From: Paenibacillus silvisoli
Lineage (GTDB): Bacteria; Bacillota; Bacilli; Paenibacillales; Paenibacillaceae
Direction: 5' to 3'
Assembly: GCF_030866765.1 (NCBI RefSeq)
Contig: NZ_CP133017.1
Location: forward strand, 6,600,001-6,664,000
DNA: 64,000 bases
Shown here: piece by piece, positions 42,631 to 50,453 of the stretch
Numbering within the stretch: the first letter of the stretch is position 1
Layout: each line of letters opens with the position of its first letter
The notes under the pieces: model-generated
The model's database searches: none
Told to the model about the DNA's origin: nothing
Seen by the model: the letters and a program-made list of their open reading frames with translations, nothing else
Made by a program: the position numbers and the translations under genes

Positions 42631-42659
42631 TGAAATGTTGTAGACAATACAACATTTCA
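42631..42659. repeat. Perfect 12-bp inverted repeat
   Basis: TGAAATGTTGTA at 42631-42642 and TACAACATTTCA at 42648-42659, separated by GACAA. AT-rich, without a typical terminator tail, next to a second small hairpin (CGACT-caagc-AGTCG at about 42589-42603). It could be an operator or part of a structured RNA. Confidence 0.8.
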
Positions 42660-42668
42660 ACAAAAAAA

Positions 42669-42688
42669 AGCGCCCCCACAGAGGCGCC
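42669..42688 (-). terminator. Terminator of the 7TM-PAS-GGDEF gene
   Basis: Stem GCGCC/GGCGC with an 8-nt loop followed on the minus strand by eight T residues, 25 bp past the stop. Confidence 0.8.
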
Positions 42689-42712
42689 CTCGCCACACCT
42701 ACACAAATACAT

Positions 42713-44305
42713 CTACACCCGGCCGCCAACCAACGCGGCCGTACCCGCGGCCGCCGCCGTGCGAACCGTATTCCGGCCCGCATGCTTGGCCTCATAAAGA
42801 GCCGTGTCAGCAGCCTTCAGCAGCTGCTTCAAGCCGATCCCGTCCGACGCGGCGGCAATGCCGAAGCTCGCCGTAATCGCTAGCCGCTCGCCCGAAGGCA
42901 GCGCCATCGGCCGGCTCGCGATTTCCTGCCGCAGCCGTTCCGCAGCCGCTTCAACGCCGGCGGGCGGCAGCCCAGGCATGGCGATGACGAACTCTTCGCC
43001 GCCATAACGGGCGAACACGTCCTCGTCACGCAGCGTGGCCTGGCAAACGCCGACGACATGGATCAGCGCGCGGTCGCCGATATCATGACCGTGCGTATCG
43101 TTAATACGTTTGAAATGGTCGATATCGAACAGCAGCAGAGCGAACGGCTGCTCTCCATCCTGCTCGGCCGCCGAAGCCAACAGCAGCTGCTCGCTGAGCT
43201 GCATAAAATGCGTCCGGTTCCAGATGCCAGTCAGGCCGTCGCGGAAGGCAAGCTCATGCAGCCGCTGCTGCAGCCGCACCCACTCCGACACGTCGATAAG
43301 CACGATCAGCTTGCCGGTTTCCTGACCGCCCTTTTTCCTAACCACAGAGAAGCGAATATCGTAATAGTAGGTCTGCTCGCCGATCCGCCACAGCGTTTCC
43401 TTCATATCGGCCGAGTCCATCAAGCCACCGTCCGAGTGCAGACGCCATAACGGCTCGATCGACCTGCCGAACGCAAAGGAGGTCAACTCCGGCATAACGG
43501 CAGCGGCGGCCGGGTTGAAATCGACCAGCCGATTGTTCATATCGAGCACCAATACGCCGTCGCTCATGCTCTCGAACAGGTTGTCCCGGGCGATCGGCGC
43601 GACGTTCATCAAGCCCCTTGAAGCAAGCGCCCACATATACATGGCGGACGTGAGCGCCATAATGACCGGGATCGGATCAATGCCGTCCGGCGTCAAATTG
43701 CCGAGATACAGAAAATCGCCGATCAGCGGCAGCACCAGACCGGTCAGCATCGTAATATGCTGGATCCGGTAAGACGCCTTCATGCGTCCCCAGTACAGCA
43801 GCAGCAGCACGACGCCGCCAATCATGCAGCCGAATGTATACGCACCAGCGATAATATACCAAGGGCCTGCGATCAGATCGACTTTCAAGAAAGCAGCACC
43901 CGTATTCACCACAATGTCGCGGTAGTACAGATGGTGCGCCTCATTCGACATGACCAGCACCATCGTAACAGCGGGCAAAGCGAATAGGCCAACCCGCAAG
44001 AACGATTTTAAAAACCGGTCCATCCCGAGAAAATACATCACGAGCAGCAAGTTAATCGGCGGAAGAAACGGCATGCCTAAATACTGCGCCTTGATCCAGA
44101 GCTTTACCTCGCCGAGCGAATCGGCGGACAGCTCCAGTGCGGAGCCGAATATGTAGATGGCCGATAAAAAACAGTGCGCGACGAACATCCTCGACATCGA
44201 CTGATTGGAGCGGTTGGTCAGCACGTAAATGCCCATAATGATATTGATAACGCCAGCCGTCACGATCATCGTGAGGATGGCGGAATATGGCGTTCCCAGA
44301 AGCAT
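42713..44305 (-). CDS. Membrane diguanylate cyclase: 7TM sensor, PAS, GGDEF
   Basis: A 530-residue protein. Residues ~1-215 form seven membrane helices of the 'histidine-kinase N-terminal 7TM' type, ~225-345 a PAS domain ('NLFESMSDGVLVLDMNNRLVDFNPAA') and ~360-520 a GGDEF domain with an intact 'RYGGEEF' active site. An RxxD inhibitory site ('RDED') lies five residues upstream, so product inhibition by c-di-GMP is expected. I start at the ATG at 44305, where the first membrane helix begins; a long upstream extension is basic and Cys-rich and not credible. It is divergent from a GNAT gene. It complements the AGDEF cyclase at 1.2-3.1 kb. Confidence 0.88.
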   Translation of the reverse strand: MLLGTPYSAILTMIVTAGVINIIMGIYVLTNRSNQSMSRMFVAHCFLSAIYIFGSALELSADSLGEVKLWIKAQYLGMPFLPPINLLLVMYFLGMDRFLKSFLRVGLFALPAVTMVLVMSNEAHHLYYRDIVVNTGAAFLKVDLIAGPWYIIAGAYTFGCMIGGVVLLLLYWGRMKASYRIQHITMLTGLVLPLIGDFLYLGNLTPDGIDPIPVIMALTSAMYMWALASRGLMNVAPIARDNLFESMSDGVLVLDMNNRLVDFNPAAAAVMPELTSFAFGRSIEPLWRLHSDGGLMDSADMKETLWRIGEQTYYYDIRFSVVRKKGGQETGKLIVLIDVSEWVRLQQRLHELAFRDGLTGIWNRTHFMQLSEQLLLASAAEQDGEQPFALLLFDIDHFKRINDTHGHDIGDRALIHVVGVCQATLRDEDVFARYGGEEFVIAMPGLPPAGVEAAAERLRQEIASRPMALPSGERLAITASFGIAAASDGIGLKQLLKAADTALYEAKHAGRNTVRTAAAAGTAALVGGRV

Positions 44306-44421
44306 GCACCCACTTCTTGTTGGTTTCCCTATGATCGTATCATAAATAAAGGCCGGATTGGGCGATGAAGTCGCTTTTCGCGCTGCCGGAATGGTAAAAT
44401 CTTGGCAGGAGGCGACTTGAG

Positions 44422-45015
44422 ATGGGCAAAATAACGTTGGAAGAAATCGAAGACGGCAACATCGAGCCTTGCCGATCATTATGTAACGAGCTGATGGCCT
44501 TCCAGAAATCGAAGGCGGTCATCGCGCCCGAAGTATTCGATTCGATGAACTTCGATAACCGCATGAAGCGCAGCTTCGAGCACGCGGCTGAAAGCCAGGT
44601 CGTTGTGGTCAAAGACGACGGCGTTCCTGTCGGCTACGTATTTTCCACGATCGACAGCACGGCGAACCGTTCGACCGCCATCCCGGACTGGGCTCCCGTT
44701 CAAGATCCGGCAACCGTTAAAGGCCTCTATCCGGATTGGGACGAGCTACCTGCCAAAGTCGGCTGCTTGAACAACCTCTATCTCCGTGACGGCTACCGCG
44801 ACAAGGGACTTGGCTCCAGGCTGTTCAACCTTTCGATGGACTGGCTCGAAAGCTTCCCGGATGTGGATCTAATCTTCATTTATGTATCGAACGGCAACGA
44901 AGACGCGCTTCAATTCTACCTCACCCGCGGCTTCGCCTTCAGCCACGACGTCTTCGGCGGCTTTATCAAAGCGCTGTACAGGTACAAATCGGCGGCAACG
45001 CCCGCATCATCGTAA
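44422..45015 (+). CDS. GNAT-family N-acetyltransferase
   Basis: A 197-residue acetyltransferase. The acetyl-CoA-binding motif A is 'LYLRDGYRDKGLGSRLFNLSMDWL' and motif B 'IFIYVSNGNEDALQFYLTRGFAFSHDVFGGF'; the N-terminal strand 'VVVVKDDGVPVGYVFSTID' is typical. GGAGGCGAC precedes the ATG. Substrate unknown; monocistronic with a strong terminator. Confidence 0.9.
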   Translation: MGKITLEEIEDGNIEPCRSLCNELMAFQKSKAVIAPEVFDSMNFDNRMKRSFEHAAESQVVVVKDDGVPVGYVFSTIDSTANRSTAIPDWAPVQDPATVKGLYPDWDELPAKVGCLNNLYLRDGYRDKGLGSRLFNLSMDWLESFPDVDLIFIYVSNGNEDALQFYLTRGFAFSHDVFGGFIKALYRYKSAATPASS

Positions 45016-45019
45016 AAAG

Positions 45020-45052
45020 AAGGGAATCGGGGCAAGGTCGCCCGATTCCCTT
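45020..45052. terminator. Bidirectional terminator between GNAT and EEP genes
   Basis: Perfect 12-bp stem AAGGGAATCGGG/CCCGATTCCCTT with A5 on the left and T5 on the right. Confidence 0.9.
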
Positions 45053-45059
45053 TTTCGGA

Positions 45060-45920
45060 TTACGCAATGTCAAAGCTCGAGATAACCGCCGCGTGGTCGG
45101 ACGGCCACTCATTGTCCTCATGGCTGCCGAAGCCCTTCGGCTCGCCCACCACGAACACCTCGGAGCTCACGGCCCGAACGCCCGCTCCATGATAATAGAT
45201 GAAATCGATGCGGTCCTGCGGCTCGTATGGATTATCGCCCCATGGATGCTCCGGCGTATGGACCGGCGACCACGTGATGCCCGGCATCGCAACCGGATCC
45301 GGGTGAACCGCCCGGTACGAATCCAGCAGCCCAGCTTCCTCGGCCATGGCGCTCACAGGCCATCTAACTGCATATCCTTCGCGCTGAGCCTCCATATCGC
45401 TGCCCCAATCGAGGTGGGACGGCGCATTGAAATCGCCCATCAGGAAGAGCGGAATGCCCGATGCCAGATGCGGCGCCAGCTCTTGCAGCACACGCTTCAT
45501 TTCGCCGCCGCGCGCGTCGTGTTCCATCGCAACGATATCATTCACGGATCGTTTATCGAACATCGCCCAGTAGGGGCCATACGGGTCATAGTACAAATGA
45601 GTGACGGCGACGAGAATGACCTGACCGGACGGCAGCTGAATATGCGCCATAATCGCACTCATGCCATCGATATAGGATGCCTCAACAATTGGAAACCTAC
45701 TGATAACGCTGCAATTGGCTTCCCCGTTTTTGTTCTGAAAATAATGCCAACCCAGCTTCTCCGCAACCGCTCTGCCCGGCTCCGGCGTTTCCTGAAACCC
45801 GACGATATCCGCGCCGGACAGCTCAACGGCTCGCGCGATCTTATTAATGCCGTCCCGTACGGCCTCTCCGCCGAGCCACGTGTTGAATGTCATGATTTTA
45901 ACCGTTTCCTGCTGATCCAT
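45060..45920 (-). CDS. Endonuclease/exonuclease/phosphatase (EEP) family hydrolase
   Basis: A 286-residue metal-dependent phosphoesterase. Family motifs are the Asn in 'IMTFNTWLGG', Glu in 'VGFQETPEPG', 'LMGDFNAPSHLDW' and the terminal 'WPSDHAAVIS' His. No signal peptide, so it acts in the cytoplasm. It is divergent from a DeoR regulator and close to an EamA transporter and an alkaline-phosphatase-fold gene; together these suggest uptake and hydrolysis of a phosphorylated sugar, polyol or nucleotide. The exact substrate cannot be told. Confidence 0.85.
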   Translation of the reverse strand: MDQQETVKIMTFNTWLGGEAVRDGINKIARAVELSGADIVGFQETPEPGRAVAEKLGWHYFQNKNGEANCSVISRFPIVEASYIDGMSAIMAHIQLPSGQVILVAVTHLYYDPYGPYWAMFDKRSVNDIVAMEHDARGGEMKRVLQELAPHLASGIPLFLMGDFNAPSHLDWGSDMEAQREGYAVRWPVSAMAEEAGLLDSYRAVHPDPVAMPGITWSPVHTPEHPWGDNPYEPQDRIDFIYYHGAGVRAVSSEVFVVGEPKGFGSHEDNEWPSDHAAVISSFDIA

Positions 45921-45945
45921 CTGCTAGCATCTCTCCTTTTCACTT

Positions 45946-45988
45946 ATTGTAGCGAAGTGGCGCGGTTTTGAAAATGCTGTGCTACAAT
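45946..45988. promoter_or_regulatory. Divergent promoter region with mirrored -10 elements
   Basis: ATTGTAGC (45946-45953) and GCTACAAT (45981-45988) are exact inverted copies, so a TACAAT -10 faces outward on each strand: one for the EEP gene (leftward) and TGCTACAAT, an extended -10, for the DeoR gene (rightward). The symmetry makes joint control by the DeoR protein likely. Confidence 0.6.
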
Positions 45989-46025
45989 GACTAGTAATGA
46001 AGCACATGATTTGGAGGTACCCGCG

Positions 46026-46817
46026 ATGTCGCTGATCGGCGAGGAACGGAAACGGAAAATACTTGATCTGCTTGAAACGGACGGCAATGTTTCATCCGCC
46101 GAGCTGGTTCGGCTCTTCGACGTCTCGAAGGAGACGGTGCGCAGATACTTGGACGAGCTGGAGAGCCAGGGCAAGGCGAAAAAAGTATACGGCGGCGCCG
46201 TAAAGCCCTCCGCCAGATACGAGGAGCCGCCCTATCTGGAGCGGATGACGCTGCAGCGCGAGGAGAAACAGCAAATCGGCCGACTGGCGGCCGATCTTGT
46301 TCGCGACGGAGACGTCGTTTTTCTCGACGAAGGATCAACGCCGCTCTCGCTCATATCTCATTTAACGCAAAGCGGCTTAACGGTGCTGACCCATTCCTTT
46401 CCCGCGGCCTCGATACTGATGGAGCAGCGCAATCAAGGCCGCTTCGACGGCCGGGTGTTGTTTCTCGGCGGGGAGATAAGCCCGCTGCATGCGCGCTGCT
46501 CGGGCACAATGACCGAGGAAGCGCTAAGCCGCTATTACATCGATAAAGCTTTCGTCTCCGTCGATGGGCTCCATCCCGAAGCCGGGCTCACCAGCCTGGA
46601 CGACGGTAAGTCGAGCGTATCGCGCAAGGCGATTGCCCAAGCCGGGTCGGCCATCGTTATGGCCGACGCAACCAAGCTCGGGCATCGGTTTCCCTACAAG
46701 ATTGGCGGGTTGGCAGACGTGACGCATATCGTATGCGATCGACCGCCCATGACGGAGTGGGAGCGGCCGCTCTCCGACCTTGCTCTCAGCTGGATAGCCC
46801 CGCTATCTCGACACTAA
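46026..46817 (+). CDS. DeoR/GlpR-family transcriptional regulator
   Basis: A 263-residue regulator: N-terminal winged helix ('ERKRKILDLLETDGNVSSAELVRLFDVSKETVRRYLDELESQGKAKKVYGGAV') and a C-terminal sugar-isomerase-like effector domain with 'FLDEGSTPLSLISHL' and 'ADATKLGHRFP' (the D-x-T-K-x-G motif for a phosphorylated ligand). GGAGG precedes the ATG. Such proteins sense phosphosugars, consistent with phosphoesterase genes on both sides. It ends in a 4-bp overlap with the convergent EamA gene. Confidence 0.92.
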   Translation: MSLIGEERKRKILDLLETDGNVSSAELVRLFDVSKETVRRYLDELESQGKAKKVYGGAVKPSARYEEPPYLERMTLQREEKQQIGRLAADLVRDGDVVFLDEGSTPLSLISHLTQSGLTVLTHSFPAASILMEQRNQGRFDGRVLFLGGEISPLHARCSGTMTEEALSRYYIDKAFVSVDGLHPEAGLTSLDDGKSSVSRKAIAQAGSAIVMADATKLGHRFPYKIGGLADVTHIVCDRPPMTEWERPLSDLALSWIAPLSRH

Positions 46818-47686
46818 CCCAACACGCTGATCACCACGATCGCGGCGGCGATCGTAGCCGATGAGGCAATCCGCTTCATCCCCTGCTGCTCCTTCAGCAC
46901 AAGAATGCCGAGCAAAGTCGCGAACACCGTCCCGATTTCGCGAATCGGCGAGATGTGAGCCATCGGAGCAAGCTGCATAGCGAAAAGGAACAGTAGATAG
47001 GAGCCAGGCGACAACACGGAACCGAGCAGCACGACCCGCCAATTGGTGCCGAGCTCCGCCTTCCAACTGCGGGAGCGCAGTACAGTCGGCGTTAACGCCA
47101 GCATAAACCCGAGATTGCCTACTCCAAGCAGCTCCGGCGGCGGTAAATAGGCTAACGTCATTTTATCCACGAATACATACCCGGTTATGCATAAGCCAAC
47201 ACCGAATGCGATTAGAATCGGCCTCGGACCGGTCGAGCCGGTCACGGACGGCGCTTCTCTCCTTAACGACCAATCGCTGATTTTGAAGAAGCAGACGATC
47301 ATGCACGCAATGCCGAGCCACCCCCAAACCGACAGAGACTCACCCAGAAAGGCGACGCCAATGACCGGAACGAGCAGCGTAGCCGTCCCCCTCATGACCG
47401 GGTACATTTGCGACAAATCCCCGGCTTCGTACGCCTTCGTCAGCATGAATGCATAACATCCCTGAAGAGACATCGACAGAACAATAAGCGCGTACCCTTC
47501 CCAAGGGAGCTTGTCGCTCAAAAGGCGGCTGACGACCAGAGGCAGCAGCACGATCTCGGACGGAAGAAGAATCAGCCACAGAAACGCCGCTTTATTCAGA
47601 CTGCGCTTGGCGAACAAATTCCACACTGCGTGCGTAAGCCCTGAGCCAAGTACAAGTAATACGGCTAGCAGAAGCATTCCGGTCAC
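46814..47686 (-). CDS. EamA/DMT-family transporter
   Basis: A 290-residue membrane protein with ten helices in two EamA halves: N-terminal 'GSGLTHAVWNLFAKRSLNKAAFLW' and a second half ending 'LGILVLKEQQGMKRIASSATIAAAIVVISVLG'. A cytoplasmic loop 'SLRREAPSVTGSTGPRP' separates them. It starts with GTG overlapping the stop of the phosphatase-fold gene (GTGA), so the two are coupled. The transported compound is unknown; context suggests a substrate or product of the neighbouring phosphoesterases. Confidence 0.85.
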   Translation of the reverse strand: MTGMLLLAVLLVLGSGLTHAVWNLFAKRSLNKAAFLWLILLPSEIVLLPLVVSRLLSDKLPWEGYALIVLSMSLQGCYAFMLTKAYEAGDLSQMYPVMRGTATLLVPVIGVAFLGESLSVWGWLGIACMIVCFFKISDWSLRREAPSVTGSTGPRPILIAFGVGLCITGYVFVDKMTLAYLPPPELLGVGNLGFMLALTPTVLRSRSWKAELGTNWRVVLLGSVLSPGSYLLFLFAMQLAPMAHISPIREIGTVFATLLGILVLKEQQGMKRIASSATIAAAIVVISVLG

Positions 47687-48513
47687 TTGGAGGTGCGCTG
47701 TCCGAACAACCGTTCAGGCAGCTTGGCTTCCCACGTAATCGGCGCTTCAAGCCCGAGCGCATGGGCGACTACGGCAGCGGTATCCGTAATCGTCAGGTTT
47801 GTAGACAGGATCGTTCCTGGCTCGATGCCCGGCCCCGCGCACGCCCAGAAAATCGTTTTGTCGAGCGGGTGGTCGCTGCCGTGGTCTGTATCGATCTCGC
47901 CGCCGCCTCCGTGGTCGGACACGATGATGATCAGGCTCTCGTCCATCAGTCCCGCCCGCTCGAGTCCATCCAAGATGATGCCGGTATTCGCATCTGTCTC
48001 TTCAATGGCGCGGAGCTGCTCCGGCGTATTGTAGCCATGCTTGTGGCCCGCCATATCGGGCAGATCGAGATGCACGAACAACAGTCTGACATCGGGGTTG
48101 TTTGTGATATAGTCCGCTGCGGCGAGCGCGACATCGCGGTCGGGCAGCGATATATTATGAACCTCGAGGTCGGATTCAATGATGCCGTAGTTGATCGGTT
48201 CCCATGCGCTGAACGAAGCCAGCTTGGCCGCCCGGTCGGCTTCACGGACGATGCGGAAAATTGAAGGATAAGGCGAATCAATGGGGAACTGCTGTTTCTC
48301 CGCCTTCGAATTCGTCAGCCCATGCTTCTCGGGATTGACGCCGTGCATCATCGCTCCCCAGCATTCCGCGCTGATCGTCGGCGACGCCGTCTGCGCATCG
48401 TACGCAATCGCCCCTCGCGCAATGATCCGATCCAAGTACGGCGTATGCGCAGCTTGCACGAAATTTCCTGCTCCATCCCATCCAATAATAATTACGCGTT
48501 GAATCGCTGCCAT
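47683..48513 (-). CDS. Alkaline phosphatase-superfamily (nucleotide pyrophosphatase-like) enzyme
   Basis: A 276-residue phosphodiesterase/phosphatase. 'VIIIGWDGAGNFV' holds the first metal Asp, 'ASPTISAECWGAMMHGVNPEKHG' the catalytic Thr/Ser nucleophile region, 'FVHLDLPDMAGHKHGY' the Asp/His pair, and 'IIIVSDHGGGGEIDTDHGSDHP' the remaining Asp-His metal ligands. No signal peptide, so it is cytoplasmic. The start at 48513 has AGGGGGAA 9 nt upstream; the frame extends further but without support. First gene of the operon with the EamA transporter. Confidence 0.88.
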   Translation of the reverse strand: MAAIQRVIIIGWDGAGNFVQAAHTPYLDRIIARGAIAYDAQTASPTISAECWGAMMHGVNPEKHGLTNSKAEKQQFPIDSPYPSIFRIVREADRAAKLASFSAWEPINYGIIESDLEVHNISLPDRDVALAAADYITNNPDVRLLFVHLDLPDMAGHKHGYNTPEQLRAIEETDANTGIILDGLERAGLMDESLIIIVSDHGGGGEIDTDHGSDHPLDKTIFWACAGPGIEPGTILSTNLTITDTAAVVAHALGLEAPITWEAKLPERLFGQRTSK

Positions 48514-48719
48514 TGAAAGATTCCCCCTAATATCAAATGAAAGCTTCCACTCCAGCATACGCCCGCCCTCAACGCGCGTCAATATAAAACAACTAAAGAC
48601 AACAAAAAGCACATTCGGAGGCGGACGAGTTTGCAAGATTCGCAGAATAGCGGCATGCATGAAACCTCGGTCTATTTTGCATCGTATTAGGGAGCATGCA
48701 GACTCAAGGAGGGTTTATT

Positions 48720-49502
48720 ATGTCCATGTTCAAACGAATGCTCGCGAGCGTCGGTATCGGCGCGGCTCAAGTCGATCTTATGCTTCATGAGGATGTAGTT
48801 CACGCAGGGGATACGATAAGCGGGGTTGTTCGGATTCAAGGCGGCCGCGTCGACCAGCAGGTCGATGACGTCTACGCCTACGTTATGACGCGTTACGTGA
48901 AAGAACAGAATGATTCGAAGATTGAACAAGAAGCGACCGTCGCGAAATTCCCGTTAGCCGGGAAATTCACGGTGAAGGCGGAGCAAGTCTACGAATTCCC
49001 GGTATCCTTCCAGCTTCCGTCCAATACGCCGGTATCGATGGGCCGCACGCCGGTCTGGATTCAAACCGGCTTGGATATTAAAGAAGCGATGGACCCTAAG
49101 GACCGCGACCATCTGCAGGTGCGGCCGCATCCGCACGCGGAGGCCGTACTGGAAGCGGTGGAGCAGCTTGGCTTCCGGCTTCGTGAAGTATCCTGCGATT
49201 ATGCGCCGCATTTCGGCCGCCTGACAGGCCTGCCGTTCGTGCAAGAGTTCGAATTCGTGCCGACCACCCAGTTCCGGGGCCAGCTGGATGAGCTGGAGAT
49301 CATCTTCAGCCCAAGCGAGAGCGGCGTCGAAATGCTGCTGCAAATCGACCGCAAAGCCCGCGGCTTGGCCGGCCTATTCGCCGAAGCGTTCGATAGCGAT
49401 GAGAGCTTCGTCCGCCTACGCCTCGACCGCAGCCAGCTCGCTGCAGGCACCGGCTATATCGCCGATCAGCTGGCGGATACGATCCGCAGATACGCCCACT
49501 AA
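48720..49502 (+). CDS. spo0M: Sporulation-control protein Spo0M
   Basis: A 260-residue arrestin-like protein beginning 'MSMFKRMLASVGIGAAQVDLMLHEDVVHAGDTISGVVRIQGGRVDQQVDDV', diagnostic for the Spo0M family; the middle 'VYEFPVSFQLPSNTPVSMGRTPVWIQTGLDI' and 'DHLQVRPHPHAEAVLEAVEQLGF' complete the two beta-sandwich lobes. AAGGAGGG precedes the ATG. In B. subtilis it affects sporulation stage 0 and is sigma-H controlled; I do not see a convincing sigma-H promoter in the 206-bp upstream gap. Monocistronic with its own terminator. Confidence 0.94.
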   Translation: MSMFKRMLASVGIGAAQVDLMLHEDVVHAGDTISGVVRIQGGRVDQQVDDVYAYVMTRYVKEQNDSKIEQEATVAKFPLAGKFTVKAEQVYEFPVSFQLPSNTPVSMGRTPVWIQTGLDIKEAMDPKDRDHLQVRPHPHAEAVLEAVEQLGFRLREVSCDYAPHFGRLTGLPFVQEFEFVPTTQFRGQLDELEIIFSPSESGVEMLLQIDRKARGLAGLFAEAFDSDESFVRLRLDRSQLAAGTGYIADQLADTIRRYAH

Positions 49503-49508
49503 ACAAAC

Positions 49509-49550
49509 AAGAAGCCTTTCCTGGCGGTAACGCTGCAGGGAAGGCTTCTT
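49509..49550 (+). terminator. Terminator of spo0M
   Basis: AAGAAGCCTT (49509-49518) pairs with AAGGCTTCTT (49541-49550), with further inner pairing, followed by TTATT. Confidence 0.8.
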
Positions 49551-49556
49551 TTATTG

Positions 49557-49740
49557 TAACGGTTGCCACAGCGCTTATTTGCCTGAAAATAGCCATTCAT
49601 AAAATCTAGCGGTTGCCACAGCGGTTATTAGGCTCAAATTGAAGCAATTCGCTGCTCAAACTGGCAAATAGCGTTTGTGGCAACCGTTAGAGTTTCAAAA
49701 GAGCCATTTGAGGCGAAATAGCGTTTGTGGCAACCGTTAG
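49557..49740. repeat. Four copies of a GGTTGCCACA-type short repeat, two in each orientation
   Basis: Copies of roughly 27 bp with core AACGGTTGCCACA(G/A)CG lie at 49557-49583 and 49608-49634 (plus) and at 49663-49690 and 49712-49740 (inverted). The outer copies could pair into long hairpins. The element looks like a dispersed intergenic repeat. The last copy supplies the stop codon of the small gene at 49737-49886. Confidence 0.85.
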
Positions 49741-49886
49741 CGTGCATAGACTCGCGATTGCAAGCTGTCGCGGTGAATATAGGCCGGATAGACCTTATTC
49801 CCCTCTGGATACGCCGCGAACAAGTAGCCGCCCACGTTCAGGCGGTCGCCCACGATGACCCGCTGCGCGAAGCGCTCCTCTATCAT
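49737..49886 (-). CDS. Small unrecognised gene (49 aa)
   Basis: An ATG-started frame of 49 codons with strongly GC-biased third positions like its neighbours; product begins MIEERFAQRVIVGDRL and ends HRDSLQSRVYAR. AGGAG lies about 12 nt upstream of the ATG. It has no signal peptide or membrane helix and I do not recognise a family. Its stop codon falls inside the inverted short repeat, so the repeat may have truncated a longer gene. A hairpin about 90 bp upstream separates it from the ParM-like operon, so it would need its own promoter. Confidence 0.5.
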   Translation of the reverse strand: MIEERFAQRVIVGDRLNVGGYLFAAYPEGNKVYPAYIHRDSLQSRVYAR

Positions 49887-49974
49887 TCCATCCCGCTACT
49901 CCTGTTTCACTTGGCATGCCCCGGTATGACTTAGCTTCACTTTGTATGACCAAGAAACACGAAGTAATACGAAA

Positions 49975-50009
49975 TAACACCGAGTATGACAAAGTCATAC
50001 TCGGTGTTA
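49975..50009 (-). terminator. Perfect 16-bp hairpin after the ParM-like operon
   Basis: TAACACCGAGTATGAC pairs exactly with GTCATACTCGGTGTTA around an AAA loop; followed on the minus strand by TTTCGTATT. Probably the operon terminator; the unusually long perfect stem could also act in either direction. Confidence 0.65.
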
Positions 50010-50020
50010 CCGACCAAAGC

Positions 50021-50419
50021 CTAGCTCCAAGATTCAATGTCATCCTCGTCAATTTCATCGGGCTCGGCGACCGGCTGCTCTAAGGCGGGAGATAGCTGCT
50101 GAGCCTCGGGCGCCTCGGGCGCCTCGGACGGCTCCGCCTCAGCCACGGCCGCAGCCGTTTCCTGGCGGGCGTCCGCGACCGCGGACCGGTGCTCGGCCGC
50201 CTCCGCGGAAGCTCCCGGCGAGCCGCCTAAGCTCGTCCTTTCGGCGGGTATAAACATCTGCAGGTTGCGAACGCCATGCAGCATAATTTCATTTTCGACC
50301 AGATAGCGAAAGGAGTCCATCAGATTCGTTTGCATATTCAGCCACGCCATCACGAGCGGATCCTCGCTCTTCTTCGTCTTCAGGCTAATGTTGTCGCCCG
50401 GTAGCTTCGTCTTCTTCAT
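50021..50419 (-). CDS. Acidic-tailed partner of the ParM-like protein (unknown family)
   Basis: A 132-residue protein: a basic N-terminus ('MKKTKLPGDNISLKTKKSED'), a predicted helix ('PLVMAWLNMQTNLMDSFRYLVENEIMLHGVRNLQMF'), then a long Ala/Glu/Pro-rich disordered tail ending in an acidic 'DEIDEDDIESWS'. ATG at 50419 lies 7 nt after AGGTG. It follows the actin-like gene by 34 bp. The layout recalls actin-partner pairs such as ParM/ParR or Alp7A/Alp7R in size and order, but no sequence match to those adaptors is evident. Confidence 0.65.
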   Translation of the reverse strand: MKKTKLPGDNISLKTKKSEDPLVMAWLNMQTNLMDSFRYLVENEIMLHGVRNLQMFIPAERTSLGGSPGASAEAAEHRSAVADARQETAAAVAEAEPSEAPEAPEAQQLSPALEQPVAEPDEIDEDDIESWS

Positions 50420-50453
50420 TCCCATCACCTGCCGGCTTCATAAGTTACGCGGT

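Noticed and set aside
49795-50058. 87-codon minus-strand frame across the hairpin at 49975-50009
   Set aside because: It runs through the terminator-like hairpin and has no ribosome site; the better supported frame here is the 49-codon gene.
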